From Prevotella sp. DNF00663 (lineage in GTDB: Bacteria; Bacteroidota; Bacteroidia; Bacteroidales; Bacteroidaceae): DNA of 64,000 nt. The DNA lies in contig NZ_KQ960593.1 of assembly GCF_001553265.1 (NCBI RefSeq), positions 62,001-126,000 of the forward strand. Direction: 5' to 3'. Below, piece after piece: positions 45,023 through 53,802 of the stretch (within the stretch, counting starts at the first letter, position 1; each line of letters opens with the position of its first letter). A model generated the notes under the pieces. The model made no database searches, was not told the origin of the DNA, and was given only the letters and a program-made list of their open reading frames with translations. The position numbers were made by a program, and so were the translations under genes.

Positions 45023-47206
45023 TTATTTATTTACGGGCAGATAGTCAAAGAAGTATTGGCTGATACGCTTGTGTAAGTGGGTACTTTGATGCCCACGCAT
45101 GTTGTGTGGCTCGCCCGGATACATGAAGAAATCAGGCTGAGTACCATCTAATATGCACTGATGGATAAATGCTTTGGCATGTTGTGGCACCACTACGGGG
45201 TCGTTCTCGCCAATGATTATCTGCAATTTTCCTTTGAGATTCTTGGCTTGTTTGATTAAGCTCGTCTTGCCATATCCCTCCGGATTGTTCTGTGGAGTGT
45301 CCATATAGCGTTCGCCATACATCACTTCGTACCACTTCCAATCGATAACCGGACCACCGGCAACGCCCACTTTGAACACGTCGGGATAGTTGGTCATGAG
45401 CGAGGTGGTCATAAATCCGCCGAAACTCCAGCCATGTACGCCTATCTTATCGGCATCCACATAGGGCAATGTCTTCAAGTATGCGATGCCTTGCATTTGG
45501 TCTTTCATCTCTTCTTGGCCAAGTTGGCGGAATGTAGCCTGCTCGAAAGCCTTGCCACGATTCTCACTTCCGCGGTTATCAAGAATGAAAAGAAGGTATC
45601 CACTCTGCGCCATGAAAGTCTCCCAACCACGACTTGCATAGTGCCAACGGGCATCTACGTTGTGTGCATGAGGCCCTCCGTAAACGTAAATGATAGTCGG
45701 ATATTTTTTCGTTGGGTCGAAATTGGTAGGTTTCACCATACGATAATAAAGGTCGGTGGTACCATCTGCGGCTTTCAAAGAGCCGCAACTGTATTCCGGA
45801 ACATCGTAATCTTTCCATGGATTGACCGCAGTGAAGTAGCGGATGTGCTTTCCATTCTCCGTATTCATGATGTCGATGTTGCGTGGAACAGTCGGTTCGG
45901 AATAGTTATCAAGAATGTATTGTCCGCTAGTGCTGATTTTTGCGGTGTGCCAACCGGCACCATTGTCCATCAAAGCACGCTTTCCTGTCTCAATATCTAC
46001 AAGCCATGTGTTCTTTTGAATGGACTTACACTCATTGCTAGAGATGATAATCGCGCGGCGTTTGGTATTGAATCCGAGCACATCCATGACCACCCAATTG
46101 CCTTGGGTAATTTGTTTGAGTTGCGTACCATCGCTACTGAACAAGTATAGGTGGTTGTAACCGTCTTTTTGGCTCTGCATGATGAACTTAGAATGATCCC
46201 ATGGTAAAAAGACGATAGGGTGTTGAGGCTCTACATACTTGCTATCTGTCTCGCGATAAAGTTCGGCAATCTTATCACCTGTAGTGGCGTTGTAGCTCAC
46301 CAATCGACAATCGTTTTGGTCTCTATTGAGCTCAAACATGTAGATAATCTTGGAATCTGGACTCCATGAAATGTTCGTGAAATAGCGGTCGGTAGGGTCA
46401 CCTGCTTTCAAATAAACAGTATGGCCGCTCTGCAAATCGTATACTCCGACGGTCACTTTGTGCGATGTCTCGCCAGCCATAGGATATTTTAGCGGAGCAG
46501 GGGTAGCCATGCGCGATTGCCCATCTTGGGGCTTCCAGTCGTTTTCGGGGATGTCAACGAGGGGAAACGAAGCCACCATGCTCTGATCCATACGATAGAA
46601 TGCCAACTTATTACCATCGTTGCTCCAGTATGTTCCCTTTGATATGCCGAATTCATCGCGGTGTACACTCTGTCCATAAACGATGTCATTACTGCCATCG
46701 GTGGTTAGTTGTACGGTGCGATTTCCTTGCTTTACGTAGAGCTGAGAGTCTTTCACATAAGCTACGGCCTTACTGATGGCATTCCAATCTGCATGCTCTT
46801 GTCCAGTCAAAGACTGTGACCAAACAACCGATTTCTTCCGAAAATCATAGAGAAGACGGCTTTTCATGTTGGTCAATAGAACTATCGTCTTACCGCTATA
46901 GGGGAACTCTGCATAGTATAAACTATGTACTTTGCCCAAGCTATCGGCCACATGCTTGTTCACATCTGATAGATTAAAGAGTATCTTCTCTTTACCATTC
47001 TTCGCATCAATAGTCTTGCATGCGTCGGCATCAAGTCGCACCAATTGGTCTCCCCACCATGTTGTGTAACGGTTTTGGGGCACCATATTATAATAATTGT
47101 TACCTCCGAAGTTGAGATCTTCAAGGGTAAAGTGCTTTAATTGCGCCTGACTCATGGTCGTGGTTGCTATGAATAGAATGGTAAGTAAACTCTTAATCTT
47201 CATCAT
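45023..47206 (-). CDS. Exported S9B dipeptidyl/prolyl-tripeptidyl peptidase (DPP-IV-like)
   Basis: A 727-residue serine peptidase. It has an N-terminal signal peptide (residues about 2-20, to MSQAQ), a beta-propeller domain (about 25-460) and a C-terminal alpha/beta-hydrolase domain. The triad is visible: Ser in GWSFGGF, Asp in IIGENDPVV and His in GEPHNMRG. Two adjacent ATGs (47206 and 47203) can start it. The frame extends upstream through the methyltransferase gene, but that part is not family sequence. It starts inside the end of the methyltransferase gene (14-base overlap). Such enzymes clip X-Pro dipeptides or tripeptides outside the cell. Confidence 0.92.
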   Translation of the reverse strand: MMKIKSLLTILFIATTTMSQAQLKHFTLEDLNFGGNNYYNMVPQNRYTTWWGDQLVRLDADACKTIDAKNGKEKILFNLSDVNKHVADSLGKVHSLYYAEFPYSGKTIVLLTNMKSRLLYDFRKKSVVWSQSLTGQEHADWNAISKAVAYVKDSQLYVKQGNRTVQLTTDGSNDIVYGQSVHRDEFGISKGTYWSNDGNKLAFYRMDQSMVASFPLVDIPENDWKPQDGQSRMATPAPLKYPMAGETSHKVTVGVYDLQSGHTVYLKAGDPTDRYFTNISWSPDSKIIYMFELNRDQNDCRLVSYNATTGDKIAELYRETDSKYVEPQHPIVFLPWDHSKFIMQSQKDGYNHLYLFSSDGTQLKQITQGNWVVMDVLGFNTKRRAIIISSNECKSIQKNTWLVDIETGKRALMDNGAGWHTAKISTSGQYILDNYSEPTVPRNIDIMNTENGKHIRYFTAVNPWKDYDVPEYSCGSLKAADGTTDLYYRMVKPTNFDPTKKYPTIIYVYGGPHAHNVDARWHYASRGWETFMAQSGYLLFILDNRGSENRGKAFEQATFRQLGQEEMKDQMQGIAYLKTLPYVDADKIGVHGWSFGGFMTTSLMTNYPDVFKVGVAGGPVIDWKWYEVMYGERYMDTPQNNPEGYGKTSLIKQAKNLKGKLQIIIGENDPVVVPQHAKAFIHQCILDGTQPDFFMYPGEPHNMRGHQSTHLHKRISQYFFDYLPVNK

Positions 47207-48656
47207 TATCAAATCTTTTACGTCTTTTATCAAATCCTGTGCGACGGTCACCTTTACCGAATCCACCTTTAAAATCTTTCTTTCCGAACGAGCCTTTGCG
47301 GTCGTTGGTGAAGCGTTTACGTGGACGTGAGTCGTCATCATCAGCCCGGCGAGGTTCCCGACGTTCCAATGAATGGAATTTAAAGGAGCGAATATCGGCT
47401 GCTTCATTCTCTTCTTCTTCGTCCAATCGTTTCTTGAATTCGCGGTTTTTCTTAAAGCGATGCTTCTCTGCCATTTCTGCTTTTTCTTTCTCAGTCTTCA
47501 CGATACCGCCCTCAGAACGGAATTCTTTCATTCTACCATCGAACATAGCATACTTGCGGAACTCGCATTCCAGACTTCCATTGTATACAGGTATCTTGAT
47601 AGAAGGCTTGAGGCCAATTTGGTCGAAACACTCTTCACGATAGCTTAATACCCATGCTTCGTTGCCTGTAAACTGATGCTTGAGTCGTTCACCAATCATT
47701 TTATAAGTGCCTAATAGATTAGGTGTGGAGATACGCTCGCCGTATGGAGGATTCATCACCATGATAGCAGGGGTCTCTGGCTTTGTGAAATTCTTGAAAT
47801 CTTGCTGTTCTATCGTTACGTCTTTGGTAAGTCCGGCAGCTCTAACATTCAGTCTTGCTGTGTTTACGGCCTTCATATCAATGTCGTAACCATAAATATG
47901 GTGTGTGAACTCGCGCTCTTGTGAGTCGTCATTGTATATCTCATCGAACATTTCTTGGTCGAAGTCGGGCCATTTCTCGAACGCATATTCTTTGCGGAAT
48001 ACACCCGGACTGATGTTTCTAGCAATTAAAGCGGCTTCCACAACGATGGTACCTGAACCGCACATTGGGTCTATAAAGTCGGTATCGCCTTTCCATCCAG
48101 TCATCAATATCATACCCGCTGCAAGTACTTCGTTAAGCGGTGCCTCTACCGACTCTTGTCGATAACCGCGGCGATGAAGACTTTCTCCACTGGAATCGAG
48201 CGACAGTGTGGCTTTATCTTCGGCTACATGAATATTCAATCTGATGTCCGGATTGCTTACACTGATATTGGGTCGCTTGCCGGTTTTCTCACGAAACTGG
48301 TCTACAATGGCATCTTTCACCTTGTAAGTCACGAAACGTGAGTTTCTAAACTCTTCTGAATAAACCACCGAATCAACCGAGAAAGTCTTACCTTCTTCTA
48401 TATATTTGCTCCAGTCTATCTTCTTTACTTCCTCGTACATATCGTCAGCCGACTTCGCTTTGAAGTGTGCGATAGGTTTCAATATACGAATAGCTGTGTG
48501 CAATTGGAAGTTCGCACGATACATCATTCGCTTGTCGCCGGTAAACGAAACCATGCGTCTACCAATCTGTACATTGTTTGCTCCCAGTTGGGTTAGCTCT
48601 TGTGCCAAGACTGTTTCCAATCCCATAAAGGTCTTGGCAATGAGTTCAAATTCCAT
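47193..48656 (-). CDS. THUMP-domain RNA guanine-N2 methyltransferase (RlmL/TrmN-like)
   Basis: A class I SAM-dependent RNA methyltransferase of 487 residues. The THUMP RNA-binding domain (about 45-160) is followed by the Rossmann methyltransferase domain with DPMCGSGTIVVEAALIA and the catalytic NPPYGERI. It matches the first half of E. coli RlmL, which makes m2G2445 in 23S rRNA; the RlmK half is absent. The last 100 residues are a charged tail of Arg, Lys, Gly, Phe and Asp (for example SFGKKDFKGGFGKGD), probably disordered and RNA-binding. It lies between cysE and the peptidase gene. Confidence 0.9.
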   Translation of the reverse strand: MEFELIAKTFMGLETVLAQELTQLGANNVQIGRRMVSFTGDKRMMYRANFQLHTAIRILKPIAHFKAKSADDMYEEVKKIDWSKYIEEGKTFSVDSVVYSEEFRNSRFVTYKVKDAIVDQFREKTGKRPNISVSNPDIRLNIHVAEDKATLSLDSSGESLHRRGYRQESVEAPLNEVLAAGMILMTGWKGDTDFIDPMCGSGTIVVEAALIARNISPGVFRKEYAFEKWPDFDQEMFDEIYNDDSQEREFTHHIYGYDIDMKAVNTARLNVRAAGLTKDVTIEQQDFKNFTKPETPAIMVMNPPYGERISTPNLLGTYKMIGERLKHQFTGNEAWVLSYREECFDQIGLKPSIKIPVYNGSLECEFRKYAMFDGRMKEFRSEGGIVKTEKEKAEMAEKHRFKKNREFKKRLDEEEENEAADIRSFKFHSLERREPRRADDDDSRPRKRFTNDRKGSFGKKDFKGGFGKGDRRTGFDKRRKRFDNDED

Positions 48657-48673
48657 TGTTTAATTTGCTATGT

Positions 48674-49570
48674 TTAATTTTTCTTATATTTCTTCGTCTG
48701 CGGTTCCATGTCCTCGGTCACCCATACATTTGCTCCGATGATGCAACTGTCGCCGATTGTGATGCGACCTAATACGGTAGCGTTGGCATAAACTATTACG
48801 TTGTCTTCCAAGATGGGGTGGCGTGGGATGCCTTTGATGGGGTTTCCGTTCTCGTCGAGTGGGAAACTCTTGGCTCCTAACGTCACACCTTGATAGAGTT
48901 TTACGTTATTTCCGATAATACAGGTAGCACCGATAACCACACCCGTACCGTGGTCTATGGTGAAATATTGGCCTATAGTGGCCTCCGGATGGATGTCGAT
49001 ACCGGTCTCGGAGTGTGCCATCTCTGTCATCATACGAGGAATCAAAGGCACGTTTAATTTATATAGTTCGTGAGCCACACGATAGTTTGTCAGCGCTTTT
49101 ATCACCGGATAACATGATATAATCTCTGCATAACTGTCAGCGGCAGGGTCTCCGTTGAAAGCAGCTATGACGTCTGTGCTCAGTGTTTGTCTGATTTCTG
49201 GTAACTTAGCTATGAGCTTCATGGCCAAGTCTTCGGCCGATTGGCGAAGTGAATCCATCACATGTTCATCCTCTTGTTTATCACAATCGGAGAAACATAA
49301 GCCCGCCAGAATTTGGTCGGACAATAGTTTATAAAGGCGTTCGACGTTTACACCGATATGAAATTTGATGGTATTGGTATTTACGGAAGATTTTCCGTAA
49401 TAGCCGGGAAATAGAATTGCACGTGACAAATCGATGATTTCCTCAAGCACCTTGCCTGAGGGAATAGGGTCGCCGTCGCGATGTTGATGGAACAAACCTT
49501 TCAATGAGCGTGGTTCAGATAGCTCTTCTACTGTCTGTGCCAACACACGAGTAAGATGTTCATGACTCAT
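48674..49570 (-). CDS. cysE: Serine O-acetyltransferase (long, EpsC/SAT type)
   Basis: The first step of cysteine synthesis: serine plus acetyl-CoA to O-acetylserine. The 298 residues have a helical N-terminal region (about 1-160) and a left-handed beta-helix of hexapeptide repeats (about 185-290). The catalytic pair lies in DHGTGVVIG, with the usual AHSETGIDIHPEATIG before it and GVTLGAKS after. The length fits the EpsC-like long group rather than the 270-residue E. coli form. The C-terminal tail ends in KKYKKN, without the usual cysteine-inhibition isoleucine. Confidence 0.93.
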   Translation of the reverse strand: MSHEHLTRVLAQTVEELSEPRSLKGLFHQHRDGDPIPSGKVLEEIIDLSRAILFPGYYGKSSVNTNTIKFHIGVNVERLYKLLSDQILAGLCFSDCDKQEDEHVMDSLRQSAEDLAMKLIAKLPEIRQTLSTDVIAAFNGDPAADSYAEIISCYPVIKALTNYRVAHELYKLNVPLIPRMMTEMAHSETGIDIHPEATIGQYFTIDHGTGVVIGATCIIGNNVKLYQGVTLGAKSFPLDENGNPIKGIPRHPILEDNVIVYANATVLGRITIGDSCIIGANVWVTEDMEPQTKKYKKN

Positions 49571-49600
49571 TCCGATGTTGATGTATCAATAATTTGGGAA

Positions 49601-49608
49601 CAAAGATA
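49601..49608 (-). promoter_or_regulatory. -7 element of the cysE operon
   Basis: TATCTTTG on the minus strand, about 30 bases before the ATG at 49570. No -33 element is evident. Confidence 0.5.
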
Positions 49609-49751
49609 ATCATTTTTTGTCTGCATAAGTGTATGAATGTGCTATTTTTTGTATGTGTGAATTATGATTTTTAGCAACTTTTAGACAATGTAATCCTTTG
49701 TCCCACCATCACATATTTGTCAGAACTGTCTGTCAGATTCTTATTTTTCTA

Positions 49752-49759
49752 TATCTTTG
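49752..49759 (+). promoter_or_regulatory. -7 element of the GH109-like gene at 49.8 kb
   Basis: TATCTTTG, 25 bases before the ATG. The -33 region has no clear TTTG at the right distance. Confidence 0.5.
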
Positions 49760-49784
49760 CAGCATATAATCAACATTTGAAAAG

Positions 49785-51053
49785 ATGAAGATGAATTCCC
49801 AACCCCTTTCAACTATCATACCAAATCGAAAGAGAGGACAACAGGATGTATTGCAGTTGGCTACGGAACCTTTAGATAGAATACGCATTGGTTTTGTAGG
49901 ATTAGGGTATCGTGGACAGTCGGCTGTCAAACGATGGTCGCATATTGATGGAGTGGAAATCGTAGCATTATGCGATGCTAATATCGATTTTGTCAATCAA
50001 TGTGCTGTTGTCATTGGGAAGGAAAACGTGATTTTATTTTCTGGGCAAGATGGTTATGCCCGGCTATGTGCATTGTCTAGTCTCGATATTGTATATATAT
50101 GTACCGATTGGCAGAGCCATACCAAGATAGCACTATGTGCTATGGAGCATGGCAAGCATGTGGCCATAGAGGTGCCGGCAGCTTTGTCGCTGACCGATAT
50201 ATGGCAGTTGATAGACAAGGCGGAGCAGACTCGACGGCATTGTATGATGTTGGAGAATTCTGTATACGATTATTTTGAAACTGCTATTCGGCAGTTATAT
50301 CATCGTGGAATATTCGGTAATGTTGTGCATGTGGAGGGTGGTTACACTCATTTTATGACCGACCAATGGACGACTTGGCGCATAGAATACAACCGAACAC
50401 ATTGTGGTGATGTGTACCCCACGCATGGATTGGGACCACTCTGCCAGTTGCTTGATATTCATCGCACTGATCGCTTCGATTATTTGGTGGCTATGCAGAG
50501 CGATGCTTATACCGGTGGAGCAGTGTATCAGCGCCTGATGGATAAACCATGTGAGGAGTTCTCGAATGGCGACGAAACCACTATGCTTATTCGAACATTG
50601 TGTGGAAAAACTATTACGCTCAGTCATAATGTGATGAATCCACGCCCTTATAGTCGTGGATATAAAGTTGTCGGCACACAAGGATATGCTTCAAAATATC
50701 CTCATCCACAAGTAGTGTTGGCAGAGGGTAGCCTCCAACAGTTGCAATTACCATTGGAGTTTGCTAATCAGGTGTTGAGTAACGATGTGATGGAACCACT
50801 GCTTCAAGTGCATTATCCTACTTATTTCGGCGAGCAACAAGCCTTGGCTCACAAGCTAGACCCACGTGGTGGTATGTCGTTTTATATGGATTATCGGTTG
50901 GCTTATTGTCTACATCGTGGCTTGCCGCTCGATATGGATGTGTATGATATGGCCGAATGGTGTTGTGTGAGTGAATTGTCGGCTCTCTCCATATCCCATG
51001 GGGCGATGCCAGTAAGCGTTCCAGATTTCACAAGAGGGGCTGCACAAGTGTAG
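49785..51053 (+). CDS. Gfo/Idh/MocA-fold protein, GH109-like (alpha-N-acetylgalactosaminidase family)
   Basis: A 422-residue NAD-dependent oxidoreductase-fold protein. The Rossmann signature IGFVGLGYRG begins near residue 35, then EVPAA (in place of the EKP of ordinary dehydrogenases), YPTHGLGP, HNVMNPRPY and the final MDVYDMAEWCCVSELSA with VPDFTRG. These are the blocks I associate with GH109, which cleaves alpha-GalNAc by an NAD redox cycle. The paralogue at the right edge of the window has the same blocks. There is no signal peptide, so this copy should be cytoplasmic. A second ATG (49791) is possible. It is a single gene. Confidence 0.85.
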   Translation: MKMNSQPLSTIIPNRKRGQQDVLQLATEPLDRIRIGFVGLGYRGQSAVKRWSHIDGVEIVALCDANIDFVNQCAVVIGKENVILFSGQDGYARLCALSSLDIVYICTDWQSHTKIALCAMEHGKHVAIEVPAALSLTDIWQLIDKAEQTRRHCMMLENSVYDYFETAIRQLYHRGIFGNVVHVEGGYTHFMTDQWTTWRIEYNRTHCGDVYPTHGLGPLCQLLDIHRTDRFDYLVAMQSDAYTGGAVYQRLMDKPCEEFSNGDETTMLIRTLCGKTITLSHNVMNPRPYSRGYKVVGTQGYASKYPHPQVVLAEGSLQQLQLPLEFANQVLSNDVMEPLLQVHYPTYFGEQQALAHKLDPRGGMSFYMDYRLAYCLHRGLPLDMDVYDMAEWCCVSELSALSISHGAMPVSVPDFTRGAAQV

Positions 51054-51137
51054 TCTTGTTTTTATTTGAAGAAGTGGTGTAAGTCGAATAGCATTACAAT
51101 CCAATAACTGTTATTTCTTTAGGATAGATAAGTTGGA

Positions 51138-51240
51138 TTTCTGCAGGGGCTTGGCAATATTGCTGCCAAGCCCCTGCAGAAATGCTGAAAGCCCCTTGCA
51201 ACATTGCTGTTTGTACTCGGCAGTAAAATGGGTGATTGCC
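51138..51240 (+). repeat. REP-like intergenic repeat, copy 6, with a perfect 19-base hairpin
   Basis: Arms 51138-51156 (TTTCTGCAGGGGCTTGGCA) and 51164-51182 are exact inverse complements with a 7-base loop. Further GC-rich units (aatgctgaaagccccttgca and acattgctg) continue to about 51215. It follows the GH109-like gene by 85 bases and could also end its transcript. The rest of the gap to 51344 shows nothing clear. Confidence 0.7.
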
Positions 51241-51344
51241 ATGAAGATTGCATATGAGTTTATCCTATTTTCTTATATCGGCTTGCAACTTTTCTAAGTA
51301 AGTCTACGTCAAACATCTAGAATCAAATAAATACACGGATAGAG

Positions 51345-52106
51345 ATGAAGAAATTATTGACATTGGCATTGGTTGCTGTCTTTATTTTAGGTACAGTAGG
51401 TTGTCGTTCGTATAGCAATAGCAGCTCGAAAGAGCAGATAGGACGACGCATTCAGGTTCGTCCTTTTGAACAAATAGAAACCCGTCTGTTGGGAAAAGTT
51501 GTTTATCAGCAGGCTGATACTTTGGGAGTACGATTGGAAGGGGATAAAGATAGGGTTAATAACGTATTGGTTTCGTACGACGGAAATCGTATTGTCTTGA
51601 GTCAAAAGAACAGCGTTAACTTTTTCCCTTTTGGCAATAATCAAGATGGAAAACTTACTATCTATATCTCATCTCCCGATTTGACGGCTGTCGAATTAAA
51701 GGGAGCCGGCTCTTTTGAAGTTGATGGCAAACTGGATACTGATACATTATCGTTGATATTGCGGGGTGCTGGAGATATGAATGTGCCTGATATTGTATGC
51801 GATTATTTTGCAGCTCAGCTTCATGGAGCAGGCGATATGCGCTTCGGACATGTAGAAACAGTGAGCAGCGATGTGCAGGTACGGGGGGTAGGTGATATTG
51901 ATATGAACCTACGAAATGCTGCTCGTGCCTATTTTAGTGTACATGGTACGGGCGATATAGATGCCAATTTAGATCGTTGTGGAACGGTAGATTGCGAACT
52001 TGCGGGTGTGGGTGACATCACCCTAAAGGGACAAGTCAAGCAGTTGAAGCAATCACTTCGTGGTACAGGAGATATTGATGTGTCTGATTTGCGTGTAGGG
52101 AAATAG
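51345..52106 (+). CDS. DUF2807 (head GIN domain) lipoprotein
   Basis: A 253-residue envelope lipoprotein with its lipobox Cys at residue 20 (GTVGC). The mature part is a right-handed beta-helix made of repeating short strands with GAGD, GVGD and GTGD turns (for example KGAGSFEVDG, RGAGDMNVPD, HGAGDMRFG, RGVGDIDMN, HGTGDIDAN and AGVGDITLKG). This is the DUF2807 auto-transporter-adhesin-like head domain, widespread in Bacteroidetes. The function is unknown, probably structural or adhesive. A hairpin (52136-52167) lies in the gap after it. Confidence 0.88.
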   Translation: MKKLLTLALVAVFILGTVGCRSYSNSSSKEQIGRRIQVRPFEQIETRLLGKVVYQQADTLGVRLEGDKDRVNNVLVSYDGNRIVLSQKNSVNFFPFGNNQDGKLTIYISSPDLTAVELKGAGSFEVDGKLDTDTLSLILRGAGDMNVPDIVCDYFAAQLHGAGDMRFGHVETVSSDVQVRGVGDIDMNLRNAARAYFSVHGTGDIDANLDRCGTVDCELAGVGDITLKGQVKQLKQSLRGTGDIDVSDLRVGK

Positions 52107-52135
52107 ACTAGAACACAAGTGAAATAGAATGTATG

Positions 52136-52167
52136 TTATGCACACTTATTAGATTAGGTGTGCATAA
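52136..52167 (+). terminator. Hairpin after the DUF2807 gene, probable terminator
   Basis: Perfect 10-base arms TTATGCACAC (52136-52145) and GTGTGCATAA (52158-52167) around a 12-base loop. It lacks a clean T run, so its strength is unclear. Confidence 0.45.
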
Positions 52168-52193
52168 TGTGTATCGTGAAAAACAAAAATGTG

Positions 52194-52233
52194 CTAAAAA
52201 GTTTTTGCTTTTTAGTGAATATGCTTAACTTTG
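52194..52233 (+). promoter_or_regulatory. Promoter of the CDP-alcohol cluster, with an overlapping hairpin
   Basis: TTTG (52204-52207), 18 bases, TAACTTTG (52226-52233). The -33 element sits in the loop of a small inverted repeat (CTAAAAAG 52194-52201 / CTTTTTAG 52208-52215), which could be an operator. The ATG at 52261 follows about 20 bases after the expected start of transcription. Confidence 0.6.
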
Positions 52234-52260
52234 TCACTGTTTAATATATTGACAGTTTTA

Positions 52261-52986
52261 ATGGATTATGCAATTATTGCAGCCGGCGAAGGTTCTCGTT
52301 TGGCCCAAGAGGGGGTGGAAGCGCCGAAGCCTCTAGTTAGAATTCAGGATGAACATTTGATTGATAGACTGATAAGAATCTTTATGGCGAATGATGCAGA
52401 GAGGATTTTTGTCATCTGTAATAGCAAAATGTCCGATGTAAGTTTACATTTGGTTAATCTTGAGAGGGATGGTTTGAATGGGCGCCCTATACCTTTGAAC
52501 TTCTTGGTAAAGTCTACCCCAAGTTCGATGCATAGCTTCTTTGAGTTGAGTAAGCATCTAACTCATGGGCCGTTCGTGCTGACTACAGTAGATACAATCT
52601 TCCGTGAGGATGAGTTTTCTGACTATATTCAAGCTTTTAAAAAGACTATCGAAGTGGGAGAAGATGGGCTGATGGGAGTAACAGACTACATTGATGACGA
52701 GAAACCGCTGTATGTAGGAACCGATCAAGAGATGAATGTGACAGGATTCTATGATGACTCTGTAGAGGGATGTCGGTATATATCGGGTGGTATATATGGC
52801 TTGACGGGGAGCGCAATCAATACACTTGCCGACTGCATGGAGCGAGGAGAAAGTCGTATGCGCAACTTCCAACGCGGACTGGTTAGAGATGGTCGCCGGT
52901 TGAAAGCATTTGCCTTTTCGAAGGTAATGGATGTTGATCATGCGTCGGATATAGTAAAAGCAGAGACGTTTTTGTCTAATCAATAA
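52261..52986 (+). CDS. Nucleotidyltransferase (CTP:phospho-alcohol type suspected)
   Basis: A 241-residue GT-A-fold nucleotidyltransferase. It starts MDYAIIAAGEGSRLAQEGV, with the nucleotide-binding loop AAGEGSR, then the PKPLV lysine motif and a TTVDTIF acidic element near residue 116. The open frame extends ten codons upstream, but that would run through the promoter. In a cluster with a CDP-alcohol phosphotransferase the expected role is activation of a phospho-alcohol or sugar phosphate with CTP; this is inference from context. The next gene follows after one base. Confidence 0.85.
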   Translation: MDYAIIAAGEGSRLAQEGVEAPKPLVRIQDEHLIDRLIRIFMANDAERIFVICNSKMSDVSLHLVNLERDGLNGRPIPLNFLVKSTPSSMHSFFELSKHLTHGPFVLTTVDTIFREDEFSDYIQAFKKTIEVGEDGLMGVTDYIDDEKPLYVGTDQEMNVTGFYDDSVEGCRYISGGIYGLTGSAINTLADCMERGESRMRNFQRGLVRDGRRLKAFAFSKVMDVDHASDIVKAETFLSNQ

Positions 52987-52987
52987 C

Positions 52988-53797
52988 TTGAAAGAGTTGA
53001 ACACGAGAGAGTTAAAAGTTGTAGGTGTTCGTCGAGACGATCGCTTTTCACCTAATTCTGTGGAGAAAGATCGGCTGATTTTAGAGGCTGTCGGACACCA
53101 TTTGGCTATGGATATGGTCGTAATAGATGAATCATTGCTCGATGAGAGTGTTGAAGCCGACATCATATTCTCTATGGCTCGCCTACCCAAGACGCTACAA
53201 GTGCTTCGCTTATTGGAGCAACGGGGAACTTTGGTTATTAATTCTCCGGTTAGTGTGGAGAACTGTTCGCGTACCAAACTGGAGCAAATGATGGCGGCAA
53301 TGGGTGTTCCTATGCCGGAAAAAACGGGACGAAACGGTTATTGGTTGAAGCGTGGCGATGCCGCAGCACAACAAAAAAGCGATGTCGTCTATTGTCGAGA
53401 TGCCGATGAATTGGCTGCTGCTAAGACTGAATTTGAGCGCCGTGGCATTACAAACTGGGTGGTGAGTGCACATGTTCTGGGCGATTTGATTAAATTTTAT
53501 GGCGTTAGAGGAGGTTTTTTCAAGTATTATTATCCCAGTGATGATGGTATCAGTAAGTTTGGAGCAGAGGCGATTAACGGGCAAGCCCAGCATTATCCGT
53601 TTGCTCTAGACGATTTGAAAGAGACCGTGGCAAAGGTTGCTGATATTACCGGTTTGGCTGTCTATGGTGGTGATGCCATTGTTGATGCTACCGGACATTA
53701 TTATATTATAGATTTTAATGACTGGCCTAGCTTCTCTCGTTGTCGCGAGGAAGCAGCTGCAGAGATAGCACGTTTGGCCGTCGATAATGATAGATAA
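52988..53797 (+). CDS. ATP-grasp-like kinase/ligase (ITPK-like features), TTG start
   Basis: A 269-residue protein I assign to the ATP-grasp fold. The VINSPVSVENCSRTKLEQMMAAMGVPMP region, shown by its core INSPVSVENCSRTKLEQM, and the C-terminal GGDAIVDATGHYYIIDFNDWPSF (core YYIIDFNDWPSF) give the fold away. The last block holds the metal-binding D-x-N. The layout recalls inositol-phosphate kinases of the ITPK type and RimK relatives; I hold this loosely. The only sensible start is TTG at 52988, one base after the previous stop codon; the next in-frame ATG would cut 40 residues. It lies between a nucleotidyltransferase and a CDP-alcohol phosphotransferase. Confidence 0.7.
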   Translation: MKELNTRELKVVGVRRDDRFSPNSVEKDRLILEAVGHHLAMDMVVIDESLLDESVEADIIFSMARLPKTLQVLRLLEQRGTLVINSPVSVENCSRTKLEQMMAAMGVPMPEKTGRNGYWLKRGDAAAQQKSDVVYCRDADELAAAKTEFERRGITNWVVSAHVLGDLIKFYGVRGGFFKYYYPSDDGISKFGAEAINGQAQHYPFALDDLKETVAKVADITGLAVYGGDAIVDATGHYYIIDFNDWPSFSRCREEAAAEIARLAVDNDR

Positions 53798-53802
53798 AAG
53801 AA

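Noticed and set aside
45434-46150. A 238-codon open frame on the plus strand inside the DPP-IV-like gene
   Set aside because: It is antisense to well-conserved propeller and catalytic sequence and has no recognisable domain, signal or promoter.
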